Of a stretch of 64,000 bases of DNA, positions 1 through 7,668 are shown one piece after another. A program made the translations under genes and the position numbers. The stretch's first letter is position 1, and each line of letters begins with the position of its first letter. The DNA lies in NCBI RefSeq assembly GCF_001570565.1, contig NZ_BBXE01000039.1, positions 1 to 64,000 of the forward strand. Direction: 5' to 3'. The notes below the pieces were generated by a model that was given only the letters and a program-made list of their open reading frames with translations, had not been told where the DNA came from and ran no database searches. The DNA is from Herbidospora yilanensis. GTDB taxonomy: Bacteria > Actinomycetota > Actinomycetes > Streptosporangiales > Streptosporangiaceae.

Positions 1-1
1 G

Positions 2-235
2 TACACGCCGGGGGCGATCGTGGAGGTGCGGCACACGGGGGCGCTGGTGCGGGGTGATGGGGTGTTCCGGGTGTCGCCGTTGGGGGGTGGGCGGAGCCGG
101 GTGGAGTGGGTGGAGGAGCTGGAGTTGCCGTTCGGGGTGGTGGGCCGGGTGGGGTGGGTGGTGGCGCGGCCGGTGGCGGCGGTGGTGTTGAAGGTGTCGT
201 TGCTGCGGTTGGCGCGGTTGGCGGTCAGGGGGTGA
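2..235 (+). CDS. SRPBCC-family protein, C-terminal part (cut by window edge)
   Basis: Only the last 77 codons are inside the window, in a frame open from base 2. The visible part alternates short beta strands with a closing hydrophobic helix, as in polyketide-cyclase/dehydrase-like (SRPBCC) folds, which bind small hydrophobic ligands. The segment VEWVEELELPF followed by a helix rich in V, A and L is typical of this family's C-terminus. The N-terminus and ligand contacts are not visible, so no substrate can be proposed. The stop overlaps the convergent barstar gene by 11 nt. Confidence 0.55.
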   Translation, partial: YTPGAIVEVRHTGALVRGDGVFRVSPLGGGRSRVEWVEELELPFGVVGRVGWVVARPVAAVVLKVSLLRLARLAVRG

Positions 236-602
236 GGGCGTCGGTGGTGCGGTCGCGCAGGTGGGGTTCGTGGGTGGCGTCGGTGTGGAGGGTGAGGGTG
301 AGGCCGGTGTCGGCGGCGACGGCGAGGATGTCGAGGAGGGTGGCGTACTGCTCGGGGGGTTCGGCGCTGAGGAGGTCTTCGGCGTGGCGGACGATGAGGG
401 TGGTGGTGCCGGCGCGGATGGCGTCGCCGAGGGAGTCGGCGAAGGCGTCCCAGTTGCGGCCGAAGTAGTCGGGGAAGTGCAGGACCCGCGCCGTTTCGTC
501 GAAGAGGGCGGCGCGGGTGCGGCAGGCGTGTCCGTCGATGACCGCCGGGGCCGGGCCGGTGGTGAGGGTGAGCCAGGTCGGCAGGGGTCGGGCGGCGGTC
601 AT
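225..602 (-). CDS. Barstar-family ribonuclease inhibitor
   Basis: Codes for 125 residues. Residues about 44-58 (FPDYFGRNWDAFADSL) match the barstar signature, in which an aromatic-G-x-N-x-D-A-F helix plugs the active site of a barnase-type RNase. In the family this is a cytoplasmic inhibitor that protects the producer from its own secreted RNase. The ATG at 602 is chosen because the reading frame upstream is low-complexity Pro/Ala sequence. It lies 10 nt downstream of the ribonuclease gene on the same strand, so the two are almost certainly cotranscribed, with the toxin gene first. Confidence 0.88.
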   Translation of the reverse strand: MTAARPLPTWLTLTTGPAPAVIDGHACRTRAALFDETARVLHFPDYFGRNWDAFADSLGDAIRAGTTTLIVRHAEDLLSAEPPEQYATLLDILAVAADTGLTLTLHTDATHEPHLRDRTTDALTP

Positions 603-612
603 GGGGCGGTTC

Positions 613-1026
613 CTAGAGGCGGTAGAAGTTGGCGTAGTGGTCGGGGGTGAACCAGGTGGCGCCGGTGCTGCGGTTGACGACGATGCGGTAGGCGTCGCGG
701 GCGGCGCCGCGGGGGCGGGGGTAGACGTCGTATTCGTAGTAGGTGGCGTTGGTGGGGAGTTGGCCTTCGCGGTTGTAGTGGCGGCCGCCGGTGTAGTTGT
801 AGAGGCCGCCGGTCCAGGTGTACCAGCCGGCGCTGGTCGGGTAGCCCTTGGATTTCCAGGTGGTGTTGGCGGTGCGGGCGTCGGCGCAGCGGGTTTGGGT
901 GCAGCTGCCGTAGACGGCGGCCTGGGCGGGGGCGGGGGCCGATACGGCGATGAGGGAGATGAGGGTGGCCAGGATGAGGGTGAGCCTGGCGGGCCAGGTG
1001 GGGCGGGGGCGCTGCGGGGTGGGCAC
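613..1026 (-). CDS. Secreted barnase-like ribonuclease (N1/T1 family)
   Basis: Codes for 137 residues. A signal peptide (basic start, hydrophobic residues 15-32, likely cut near APAQA at 33-37) is followed by a guanyl-specific microbial RNase domain. Candidate catalytic residues in family order are E98 (TYYEYDV), R114 (AYRIVVN) and H130 (TPDHYANF). Two Cys (42, 47) could form a disulfide outside the cell. GTG at 1026 is chosen because AAGGAGG lies 4 nt upstream; an ATG at 1068 is in frame but has no ribosome site. The barstar gene follows directly. The likely role is extracellular RNA degradation or attack on competitors. Confidence 0.85.
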   Translation of the reverse strand: MPTPQRPRPTWPARLTLILATLISLIAVSAPAPAQAAVYGSCTQTRCADARTANTTWKSKGYPTSAGWYTWTGGLYNYTGGRHYNREGQLPTNATYYEYDVYPRPRGAARDAYRIVVNRSTGATWFTPDHYANFYRL

Positions 1027-1287
1027 GGTGCCTCCTTGGGGAGTGGCGTGGTCATCCGGAATGATCACTTTGGGGTGTGGTCAAGTGCAATGTAAGACGA
1101 TCAACGGGACGGTGAACAGTTAGCGGCGTTTTCGGCATGGCCGTGTCCTGGGGTTTCGTGCGTTTCGTGGGGTCGGCTGGGTGTGTGGGCGCTGGTGTGG
1201 TGTGGGGGGTCTTGACGGGGTGGGGGTCTCTTGTCAGGGGGACCGGGGGTGCGGAATTGTCGGTGGGCGGGGCTAGGGTCGGGTCTC

Positions 1288-2211
1288 GTGGCTGAGGAAC
1301 CGTTGATTTTCGCTCGTGGGCTGGTCAAGCGTTTCGGGGATTTCACGGCGGTCGACGGGATCGACGTGTCGGTGGAGCGTGGTGAGGCGTTCGGGTTTCT
1401 GGGGCCGAACGGGGCCGGGAAGTCGTCGACGATGCGGATGATCAGTTGTGTGTCGCCGCCGACGGCGGGTGAGTTGCGGATTCTGGGGATGGATCCGGTG
1501 CGTGACGGGGTGGCGATCCGGGGGCGGCTGGGGGTGTGCCCGCAGTTGGGCAATCTCGACACCGATCTGTCGGTGTTCGAGAACTTGACGACGTATGCGC
1601 GCTATTTCGGGTTGTCGCGGGCCGAGGCGCGGCGGCGGGCGGGTGAGTTGCTGGAGTTCGTGCAGTTGGCCGATCGGGCCAGGGGGAAGGTCGAGCCGCT
1701 GTCGGGGGGCATGAAGCAGCGGCTGACGATCGCGCGGGCGTTGGTGAACGATCCGGAGATCGTGTTGCTCGACGAGCCGACGACGGGGCTCGATCCGCAG
1801 GCGCGGCATCTGCTGTGGGAGCGGCTTTACCAGTTGAAGCGGCAGGGGGTGACGCTGGTGCTGACGACCCACTACATGGATGAGGCCGAGCAGTTGTGTG
1901 ATCGGCTGGTGGTGATGGACGGCGGGCGGATCGTGGCGGAGGGGTCGCCGCGGGAGCTGATCGGGCGTTATTCGACGCCTGAGGTGGTGGAGTTGCGGTT
2001 CGCGGGCGGCGCCGATGTGGCGGTGAAGCTGGATGGGGTGGGTGAGCGGGTCGATTCGCTGCCCGATCGGGTGCTGGTCTATGCGCGTGATGGTGACGCG
2101 GTGGTGGCCGAGGTGCACCGGCGGGGGCTTGCGCCGTTGAGCGTGCTGGTGCGGCGTTCGACGCTGGAGGATGTGTTCCTGCATCTCACGGGCCGGACGT
2201 TGGTGGACTAG
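1288..2211 (+). CDS. ABC exporter ATPase (DrrA/NodI type)
   Basis: Codes for 307 residues. It carries Walker A GPNGAGKSS (about residue 38), Q-loop CPQLG, signature LSGGMKQR, Walker B VLLDEPTTGLDP and the switch His in THYMDEA, followed by the C-terminal extension typical of DrrA-type subunits. GTG at 1288 is preferred over an upstream ATG because homology starts at once after it. The GTG start of the next gene overlaps its stop by one base, so translation is coupled. With two ABC-2 permeases downstream it would power export of a lipid, drug or polysaccharide; the cargo cannot be read from sequence. Confidence 0.9.
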   Translation: MAEEPLIFARGLVKRFGDFTAVDGIDVSVERGEAFGFLGPNGAGKSSTMRMISCVSPPTAGELRILGMDPVRDGVAIRGRLGVCPQLGNLDTDLSVFENLTTYARYFGLSRAEARRRAGELLEFVQLADRARGKVEPLSGGMKQRLTIARALVNDPEIVLLDEPTTGLDPQARHLLWERLYQLKRQGVTLVLTTHYMDEAEQLCDRLVVMDGGRIVAEGSPRELIGRYSTPEVVELRFAGGADVAVKLDGVGERVDSLPDRVLVYARDGDAVVAEVHRRGLAPLSVLVRRSTLEDVFLHLTGRTLVD

Positions 2212-2993
2212 TGACGCATCCGACGGTGCGTTCGAGGGTGCATCCGACGGTGGCGGTGCTGGAGCGGCATCTGGCGCTCTACCGCAGGTTGTTCTGGGCG
2301 TCGGCGATGTCGTCGTTCCTGTTGCCGGTGTTGTTCCTGGTCTCGATCGGGGTGGGGGTCGGCGGTTATGTGGGCGACCTCGACGGGGTGAGTTATCTGC
2401 AGTGGATCGTGCCGGGGGTGATGGCGTCCACGGCGTTCCAGATGGCGGTCGGTGAGACGACCTATCCGGTGCTGGGTGATTTCAAGTGGACGCGCGGCTA
2501 TCACGCGATGCGGGCCACGCCGGTGCGGATCGGTGACATGGTGGCCGGTCAGGTGGTGTTCATGGTCGTGCGGGTGTTGCCGCAGACGGTGGTGTTCCTG
2601 CTGGTGGTGGTGGCGTTCGGCGGGTTGCGGTCGTGGTGGTCGGTGGTGACGCCGCTGGTGTGCGCGGCGGTGGTGGTGGCCTCGGCTCTGCCGGTGATGG
2701 GGTTCGCGGCGCGGATCGACAACGACGGCTATTTCGCGCTGCTGTTCCGGTTCGTGATGATCCCGATGACGTTGTTCGCGGGGGTGTTCTTCCCGGTGTC
2801 GCAGCTTCCGCTGGTGGCGCAGTGGCTGGCGTGGGTGGCGCCGTTGTGGCATGGGGTGGAGTTGTGCCGGGCGGCGACGCTGGGGGTGGCGCCGCCGTGG
2901 CCGGTCGGGGCTCACGTGGTGTGCCTGGTGGTGTGGGCGGTGGCGGGCGGCTGGTTCGCGATGAGCGGGTTCGCCCGCCGGTTGGCGGTGTAG
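2211..2993 (+). CDS. ABC-2 type permease, first subunit
   Basis: Codes for 260 residues with about six hydrophobic segments, including one near residues 32-52 (FLLPVLFLVSIGVGV) and a C-terminal pair. The LFAGVFFPVSQLP region near residue 185 and WHGVELCRA are typical of ABC-2/NodJ-type membrane subunits. The start is a GTG overlapping the upstream ATPase stop by 1 nt. It resembles the next gene throughout (shared SIGVGVG, PLYHGVEL/PLWHGVEL, FSP/FPV loop), so the pair looks like an ancient duplication forming a heterodimeric channel. Confidence 0.88.
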   Translation: MTHPTVRSRVHPTVAVLERHLALYRRLFWASAMSSFLLPVLFLVSIGVGVGGYVGDLDGVSYLQWIVPGVMASTAFQMAVGETTYPVLGDFKWTRGYHAMRATPVRIGDMVAGQVVFMVVRVLPQTVVFLLVVVAFGGLRSWWSVVTPLVCAAVVVASALPVMGFAARIDNDGYFALLFRFVMIPMTLFAGVFFPVSQLPLVAQWLAWVAPLWHGVELCRAATLGVAPPWPVGAHVVCLVVWAVAGGWFAMSGFARRLAV

Positions 2994-2997
2994 CGCG

Positions 2998-3825
2998 ATG
3001 ATGACGCTGATGGTGGCCGGGCGGGCGGTCCGGCGTGGTCTTTTCGGCGGGGTGTCGGCGGGCCGGGTGGCCGCGGTGGTGGGCCGCAACGTGGGGGCGC
3101 TGCGGTCGGGGCCGGCTTATTGGCTGGTGTTGTTGTCGGGGTTCTTCGAGCCGCTGCTGTATCTGCTGTCGATCGGTGTCGGTGTGGGGGCACTGGTGGG
3201 GACGGTCCCGGTCGGGGGGCGTCCGGTCGAGTACGCGGTGTTCGTGGCGCCGGCGATGCTGGCGGTGTCGGCGATGTCGGGGGCGTTGTCGGAGACGACG
3301 TTCAATGTGTTCTTCAAGTTCAAGTACGCCAAGACGTATGACGCGGTGCTGGCCACGCCGGTGCGGCCGGTGGAGATCGTGCTGGGCGAGCTGGTGTGGG
3401 CGCTGGTGCGGTGCCTGTTCTACACGTTGCTGTTCCTGGTCGTGATGGTGGTTTTGGGGTTGACGTCGGTCGGGGGCGCGGTGGCGGCTTTCCCGGCGGC
3501 GGCGCTGGTGGGGCTGGCGTTCGGGGCGGCGGGGATGGCGATCTCGACGTTTCTGCGCGGCTGGCAGGATTTCGATCTGCTGACGACGGGGCAGTTCACG
3601 CTGTTCCTGTTCTCGGGGACCTTCTCCCCCGTGCACGACTATCCGGTGGTGTTCGAGGTGGTCGTGACGCTGACGCCGCTTTATCACGGGGTGGAGCTGG
3701 TGCGGGGGCTGGCGGTCGGGCCGGCGGGGTGGACGCTGGTGGTGCATGCCGCCTATCTGGTGGTGATGGCGGTGGCGGGGTTGTGGGTGGCGTCGCGGCG
3801 GATCGGGAAGCTGCTGCTGGTCTAG
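2998..3825 (+). CDS. ABC-2 type permease, second subunit
   Basis: Codes for 275 residues with six predicted membrane segments. Shared landmarks with the preceding permease include SIGVGVGALVG, the ATPVRPVEIVLGELVWA cytoplasmic loop that should contact the ATPase, SGTFSPVHDYP and PLYHGVELVRG. It starts 4 nt after the upstream stop (ATGATG at 2998), so it belongs to the same three-gene exporter operon. ATPase plus two distinct permeases is the arrangement of NodIJ/DrrAB-like exporters. Substrate unknown. Confidence 0.88.
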   Translation: MMTLMVAGRAVRRGLFGGVSAGRVAAVVGRNVGALRSGPAYWLVLLSGFFEPLLYLLSIGVGVGALVGTVPVGGRPVEYAVFVAPAMLAVSAMSGALSETTFNVFFKFKYAKTYDAVLATPVRPVEIVLGELVWALVRCLFYTLLFLVVMVVLGLTSVGGAVAAFPAAALVGLAFGAAGMAISTFLRGWQDFDLLTTGQFTLFLFSGTFSPVHDYPVVFEVVVTLTPLYHGVELVRGLAVGPAGWTLVVHAAYLVVMAVAGLWVASRRIGKLLLV

Positions 3826-3866
3826 CCGTGGACGCCGGTGGGTGCCCGGCTAAAGTGGGTGGCCGT

Positions 3867-4328
3867 ATGTATTCATCTGATTCTGTGGGGCGGCTGGCGG
3901 CGTTCGGGACCCAGCTCGTCGAGGTGCATCTGTGGTTGCGTGAGGAGCTTGACCGGCTGGTCGACGGCGCCGGTGACGGGCGTGATCTGCGGGCCCACTG
4001 CCTGGCGTTCTGTTCGGCGCTGGAGCGTCATCACGTCGGTGAGGACACGCGCGGGTTTCCCGCGCTGGAGGAGGATTTCCCGGAGCTCGGTCCGGCGCTG
4101 GAGCTGCTGCGGCGCGACCACGAGATGATTGCGGGGATTCTGGCGCGGCTGGCGGCGATGGCCGGGCGGCCGGGTGAGGAGAGGCTGGCCGGGGAGGTGG
4201 CCGGTCTGGCGGCGATCGTGGCCTCGCATTTCGCGTATGAGGAGAGGACGATCGTCGAGGCGCTGAACCGGCTCGACGTCCCCGAGTGGCGGGATGATCC
4301 CCCGGAGTTCCTGCGCGTCTACGGCTGA
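3867..4328 (+). CDS. Hemerythrin HHE domain protein
   Basis: Codes for 153 residues, a single four-helix cation-binding domain. Metal-ligand candidates lie in EVHLWLREEL (helix 1), ALERHHVGEDT (helix 2), RRDHEMIAGI (helix 3) and VASHFAYEERTI (helix 4), the His/Glu pattern of the HHE family. Such cytoplasmic proteins bind a di-iron centre and sense or buffer O2, NO or iron. ATG at 3867 is used. It follows the exporter by 41 nt and may be in the same transcript; it converges with DedA, overlapping by 10 nt. Confidence 0.85.
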   Translation: MYSSDSVGRLAAFGTQLVEVHLWLREELDRLVDGAGDGRDLRAHCLAFCSALERHHVGEDTRGFPALEEDFPELGPALELLRRDHEMIAGILARLAAMAGRPGEERLAGEVAGLAAIVASHFAYEERTIVEALNRLDVPEWRDDPPEFLRVYG

Positions 4329-4954
4329 CCGGCCGGGGCGCGCGGCCGGTCGGTCTCCTCGGGTGTTGCGGGCGGTTGGGGGCGGCGGCGCAGGGCGTAG
4401 CGGAAGATCTCGACGATGGCCGTCACGGTCAGGGCGATGCCCAGGCCGAGCAGGAGGCCTTTGAAGGGGTTGTCCTCGAAGGCGGCGCCGCCGATGTAGC
4501 CGATCATGGCCGAGTAGAGGGCCCAGGAGATGACGGCCAGGCCGTCGAAGAAGGCGAAGCGGTGCAGGGGGTAGCGGACGACGCCGGTGGTGAGGGTGAC
4601 GGCGGTGCGGCCGCCGGGGATGTAGCGGGCCACGACCAGGAGCAGGCCGCCGCGTTCCTGGAAGGCGGTGTGGGCCCAGCGGATGGCGGCGCGTTTCTGG
4701 AAGCGGGCGCCTCCGGCGCGGCCGATCTGGTAGGAGATGTTGTCCCCGATGAACGCCCCGGCGGCGGCGGCGACGATCACCAGGCCGAGGTGGGGGGCGT
4801 CGGCGGACGCGGCGAAGACCCCGGCGGTGATCACGGCGGTTTCGCTGGGCACCACGGGGAAGAACGCGTCGATCACCGCGATGGCCGCGATGGCGGCGTA
4901 GATCCACGGGGATGTCATCACGTCGTGCAGGAGGGTCATGATGGCATCGGTCAT
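4319..4954 (-). CDS. DedA-family membrane protein
   Basis: Codes for 211 residues. It has the DedA signature: the re-entrant helix region AFFPVVPSETAVITAG (about 30-46) with the conserved Glu, G-x-x-I-G-D-N-I-S-Y-Q-I-G-R near 68-82, and the second half R-Y-I-P-G-G-R-T near 108-117 with its conserved Arg residues. Known relatives are undecaprenyl-phosphate or phospholipid flippases/transporters in the cytoplasmic membrane. The Pro/Arg-rich tail is cytoplasmic. Two in-frame ATGs (4954, 4939) are possible starts. Confidence 0.88.
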   Translation of the reverse strand: MTDAIMTLLHDVMTSPWIYAAIAAIAVIDAFFPVVPSETAVITAGVFAASADAPHLGLVIVAAAAGAFIGDNISYQIGRAGGARFQKRAAIRWAHTAFQERGGLLLVVARYIPGGRTAVTLTTGVVRYPLHRFAFFDGLAVISWALYSAMIGYIGGAAFEDNPFKGLLLGLGIALTVTAIVEIFRYALRRRPQPPATPEETDRPRAPAGQP

Positions 4955-5088
4955 GGCAGCCGACCCTAGGCGGGGCGCGGGCGGGGGCGCCCCCGGCGAT
5001 GGTCGCCCGGCGGGGCTGACTTTCGGCAGGGGTGGGGTGCGACCTGGGGATGAGGGCGGGGTGCGGCGGCGGGGGGTAGCGTGCTGGG

Positions 5089-6249
5089 GTGCCTCGCCTG
5101 AGAGACCTGCCGTTGTGGCTGGTGTTGTGTGTGCCGGTGGTGTTCGCGCCGGTCAATCCGTATGACTGGCGGCCGCTGTCGGGCAACACGCTGGTGGTGT
5201 CGGTGGCGGCCGGGTGCCTGGTGTTGGCGGGTGCGGTGGCGGTGGCGCGGGCGCGTCCCCTGGCGGCGCTGGTGGTGGCTCTGCTGATGGGGCCGTGGGG
5301 GTCCAGTGAGGCGCTGGCGACGGTGCAGTTGTGGCCGATGAACCATTCGGCGAAGATCGGCCCGTTGAACGGGTTCACGCCGGCGGTGGTGACGTTGAGT
5401 TTCCTGGCCGGGATGCGGATGGAGCGGGCCCGGCCGGCGGTGTGGCTCTACGGGGTGATCGTGGTGGTGGGCGGGGTGTGCGCGGCGGTCTCGACGCTGG
5501 GGCCGGCGCCGTCGCTGGAGCCGAACGTGTGGGTGTCGGGGTTGTCGGGGGTGGTGATCTGCAGTCTGCTGCCGTGGGCGGCCGGGCGGAGTGTGCGGCA
5601 TCGGCGGCAGGGGCGGTTGCGGGAGCGGCGGATGGTCGAGGAGCAGGCGCGGCTGCGGGAGCGGGCGCGGATCGCTCAGGACGTGCACGATTCTCTGGGG
5701 CATGAGCTGGCGTTGATCGCGTTGCGGGCGGGGGCGATGGAGATGGCCGCCGATCTGCCGGTCCGGCATCGGGAGGCGGCGGCGGGGTTGCGGGAGGCGG
5801 CCGGTGACGCGACGGAGCGGTTGCGGCGGGTGATCGGGATGTTGCGGGCGCAGGACGAACCGGCGACGCTGCTCCCCCACGCGCGGGCGGGCGGGATCGC
5901 CGATCTGGTGGCGCGCGCGCGGGCGTCGGGGATGACGGTGGCGCTGGAGGGGGACGTGGCGGGCGCCGATCCGCTGGGGGCGGCCTACCGGGTGGTCCAG
6001 GAGGGGTTGACGAACGCGGCCAAGCACGCGCCGGGCGCGCCGGTCGTGGTCCGGCTGGAGCGGCGGGAGGGGCGGATGACGGTGAGGGTGCGCAACGACC
6101 TGGGGCCCGGAACTGAGGTCATGCGGCCGGGGACGGGCCTGGTGGGGTTGTCGGAGCGGGTGCGGCTGGCGGGTGGCACGTTCGCGGCGCGGGCCGAGGA
6201 CGGCGTGTTCGAGATCAGCGCCGGGATCCCCGAGGAGGCGCCCGCATGA
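5089..6249 (+). CDS. Two-component sensor histidine kinase (HisKA_3, NarL-partner type)
   Basis: Codes for 386 residues. Four to five membrane helices in residues 8-165 are followed by a HisKA_3 dimerisation helix with phospho-acceptor H200 (AQDVHDSLGHELALIA) and a HATPase domain with N-box QEGLTNAAKHAP. There is no large extracytoplasmic domain, so it probably senses a membrane or intramembrane signal, as DesK-type kinases do. A -10-like TAGCGT at 5077-5082 lies 6 nt before the GTG start, suggesting a leaderless transcript. The regulator gene overlaps its stop by 4 nt. Confidence 0.9.
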   Translation: MPRLRDLPLWLVLCVPVVFAPVNPYDWRPLSGNTLVVSVAAGCLVLAGAVAVARARPLAALVVALLMGPWGSSEALATVQLWPMNHSAKIGPLNGFTPAVVTLSFLAGMRMERARPAVWLYGVIVVVGGVCAAVSTLGPAPSLEPNVWVSGLSGVVICSLLPWAAGRSVRHRRQGRLRERRMVEEQARLRERARIAQDVHDSLGHELALIALRAGAMEMAADLPVRHREAAAGLREAAGDATERLRRVIGMLRAQDEPATLLPHARAGGIADLVARARASGMTVALEGDVAGADPLGAAYRVVQEGLTNAAKHAPGAPVVVRLERREGRMTVRVRNDLGPGTEVMRPGTGLVGLSERVRLAGGTFAARAEDGVFEISAGIPEEAPA

Positions 6250-6905
6250 TCAAGGTGGTGCTGGCCGACGACGAGATGCTGATCCGGGCGGGGGTGCGGG
6301 CGATCCTGGACGCCGATCCGGGCATCGACGTGGTCGCCGAGGCCGGCGACGGGCGGGAGGCGGTGGAGCGGACGTTGTCGCACCGGCCCGACGTGGTCGT
6401 GATGGACATCCGGATGCCGGTCATGGACGGGCTGGCGGCCGCCGCCGAGATCCGCCGCGTGTGCCCGGCGACGGGGGTGGTGGTGTTGACGACGTTCGGG
6501 GAGGACGAGTACATCGCGCGGGCGTTGAAGGTCGGCGCGGGCGGGTTCCTGCTGAAGTCGGGTGATCCGCGTGAGCTGCTGGCCGGGATTCACGCGGTGG
6601 CGGGCGGGGCGGCGTATCTGTCGCCGAAGGTGGCCGCGCGGGTGATCGCCGAGTTGAACAACCGTGATTCGGGGCGGGCGGCGGCGGCGCGGGATCGGGT
6701 GGCGGTGCTGACGCCGCGTGAGCGTGAGGTGCTGGAGCTGGTGGGGGCGGGGTTGTCGAATCAGGCGATCGCGCGGTCGCTGCGGCTGACGGAGGGGACG
6801 GTGAAGACGTACGTGAGCGCGATCCTGACCCGGCTGGGGGTGGCCAACCGGGTGCAGGCGGCGATCGTGGCCTACGAGGCGGGGGCGGTCGTGCTGGAGG
6901 AGTGA
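6246..6905 (+). CDS. NarL/LuxR-family response regulator
   Basis: Codes for 219 residues. The receiver domain (1-120) has acidic pocket D8/D9, phospho-acceptor D54 (VVMDIRMPVMDG) and the conserved Lys in FLLKSG near 103. The C-terminal LuxR-type HTH is TPREREVLELVGAGLSNQAI plus the recognition helix around LTEGTVKTYVSAIL. It is translationally coupled to the kinase (ATGA overlap). The target genes are unknown; the exporter upstream is a candidate by proximity only. Confidence 0.92.
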   Translation: MIKVVLADDEMLIRAGVRAILDADPGIDVVAEAGDGREAVERTLSHRPDVVVMDIRMPVMDGLAAAAEIRRVCPATGVVVLTTFGEDEYIARALKVGAGGFLLKSGDPRELLAGIHAVAGGAAYLSPKVAARVIAELNNRDSGRAAAARDRVAVLTPREREVLELVGAGLSNQAIARSLRLTEGTVKTYVSAILTRLGVANRVQAAIVAYEAGAVVLEE

Positions 6906-6909
6906 GGGG

Positions 6910-7233
6910 TCAGGTCGCGAGGCTGAAGGGGGTGACCGCGGCGACGGCTTCGACGGGGAGGGGGCCGTAGATGTGCGGGAACTCCTCGGCCGTGCCTTCG
7001 GGGGTTTCCATCACGACCGGGACGGTCAGCCGGGTGTCGTCGATGTGGAGCAGCAGGAGCGGCTCGGTGACGCCGGCGTAGAAGCGGGTCGCGACGGCGC
7101 GGGCCTGCGGCAGGTCGCGGGAGGCGTGGATGAAGCCCTCCTGCTCCAGGGTGCGTCCCAGGGTGGAGATGCGGTATTCCCCGTCTTTCTGGGCGTGCGC
7201 CCAGTCCGAGGCCAGCGCGAGATGAAAGATCAC
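6910..7233 (-). CDS. DUF952 family protein
   Basis: Codes for 107 residues, the usual length of the DUF952 family, small cytoplasmic proteins whose N-terminal part recalls glutathione-S-transferase folds. The signature EGFIHASRDLPQ lies near residues 32-43 and FPHIYGPLP near 86-94. Its biochemical role is not established. The GTG start at 7233 has a -10-like TAAAGT six nt upstream, so it is probably leaderless. It is convergent with the response regulator. Confidence 0.8.
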   Translation of the reverse strand: MIFHLALASDWAHAQKDGEYRISTLGRTLEQEGFIHASRDLPQARAVATRFYAGVTEPLLLLHIDDTRLTVPVVMETPEGTAEEFPHIYGPLPVEAVAAVTPFSLAT

Positions 7234-7247
7234 CCTTCGACTTTATG

Positions 7248-7571
7248 TCAGTGGGTTCCGGACAGGTTGAGCAGGACCACGCCGCCGATGATGAGGGCGA
7301 TGCCGCCGGCCTTGGCCGCCGTCATCGCCTCGCCGAGGAAGAGTGCGCCGATGGCGGCGATCACCGCGGTGCCGGCCCCGGCCCAGACGGCGTAGGCGAC
7401 GCCGACGGGCATCTGGAGTTTCAGGGCCCTGGACAGCAGGGCGAAGGAGGCCACGTAGCCGATCACGACGACGACCGACCACGGTTTGTGGGAGAAGCCG
7501 TTGCTCAGTTTCAGCGCGGTGGTGGCGAGCACCTCGGAGACGATGGCTCCCGCCAGGAAAATCCACGCCAC
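7248..7571 (-). CDS. Small multidrug resistance (SMR/EmrE-like) transporter
   Basis: Codes for 107 residues in four membrane helices, the exact SMR architecture. The essential membrane-embedded Glu is E13 in AIVSEVLATTALK. YAVWAGAGTAVIAAIG in helix 3 and the helix-4 dimer motif GGIALIIGGVVLLN are also present. SMR proteins work as antiparallel dimers exchanging protons for cationic drugs or guanidinium. GTG at 7571 is preceded by GAAAGGAAC. It lies divergent from the radical SAM gene across about 100 nt. Confidence 0.92.
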   Translation of the reverse strand: MAWIFLAGAIVSEVLATTALKLSNGFSHKPWSVVVVIGYVASFALLSRALKLQMPVGVAYAVWAGAGTAVIAAIGALFLGEAMTAAKAGGIALIIGGVVLLNLSGTH

Positions 7572-7643
7572 AGCTGTTCCTTTCGAGTTATTTGCACCTT
7601 TTGTGACACGTTATCGGTGCGCGCGTCCGACTGGCGAGAAGGG

Positions 7644-7659
7644 TCGAATGCGTGTTCTA
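7644..7659 (+). promoter_or_regulatory. LexA (SOS) box-like site
   Basis: TCGAATGCGTGTTCTA matches the actinobacterial LexA operator pattern TCGAAC-N4-GTTCGA at 10 of 12 arm positions. It ends 9 nt before the ATG at 7669 and would cover the -10 region of a leaderless promoter. Damage-inducible control is inferred from the site only. Confidence 0.55.
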
Positions 7660-7668
7660 CTGGTCGTC

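Noticed and set aside
225-1055. A single 276-codon gene covering barstar and the region upstream
   Set aside because: The first 150 codons are Pro/Ala-rich antisense-type sequence over the ribonuclease gene. Only the last 125 match barstar, from an ATG at 602.
7225-7260. A possible dif site near the skew switch (TTTATGTCAGTG)
   Set aside because: Only the right arm vaguely resembles XerD arms; no matching XerC arm lies at the correct distance.
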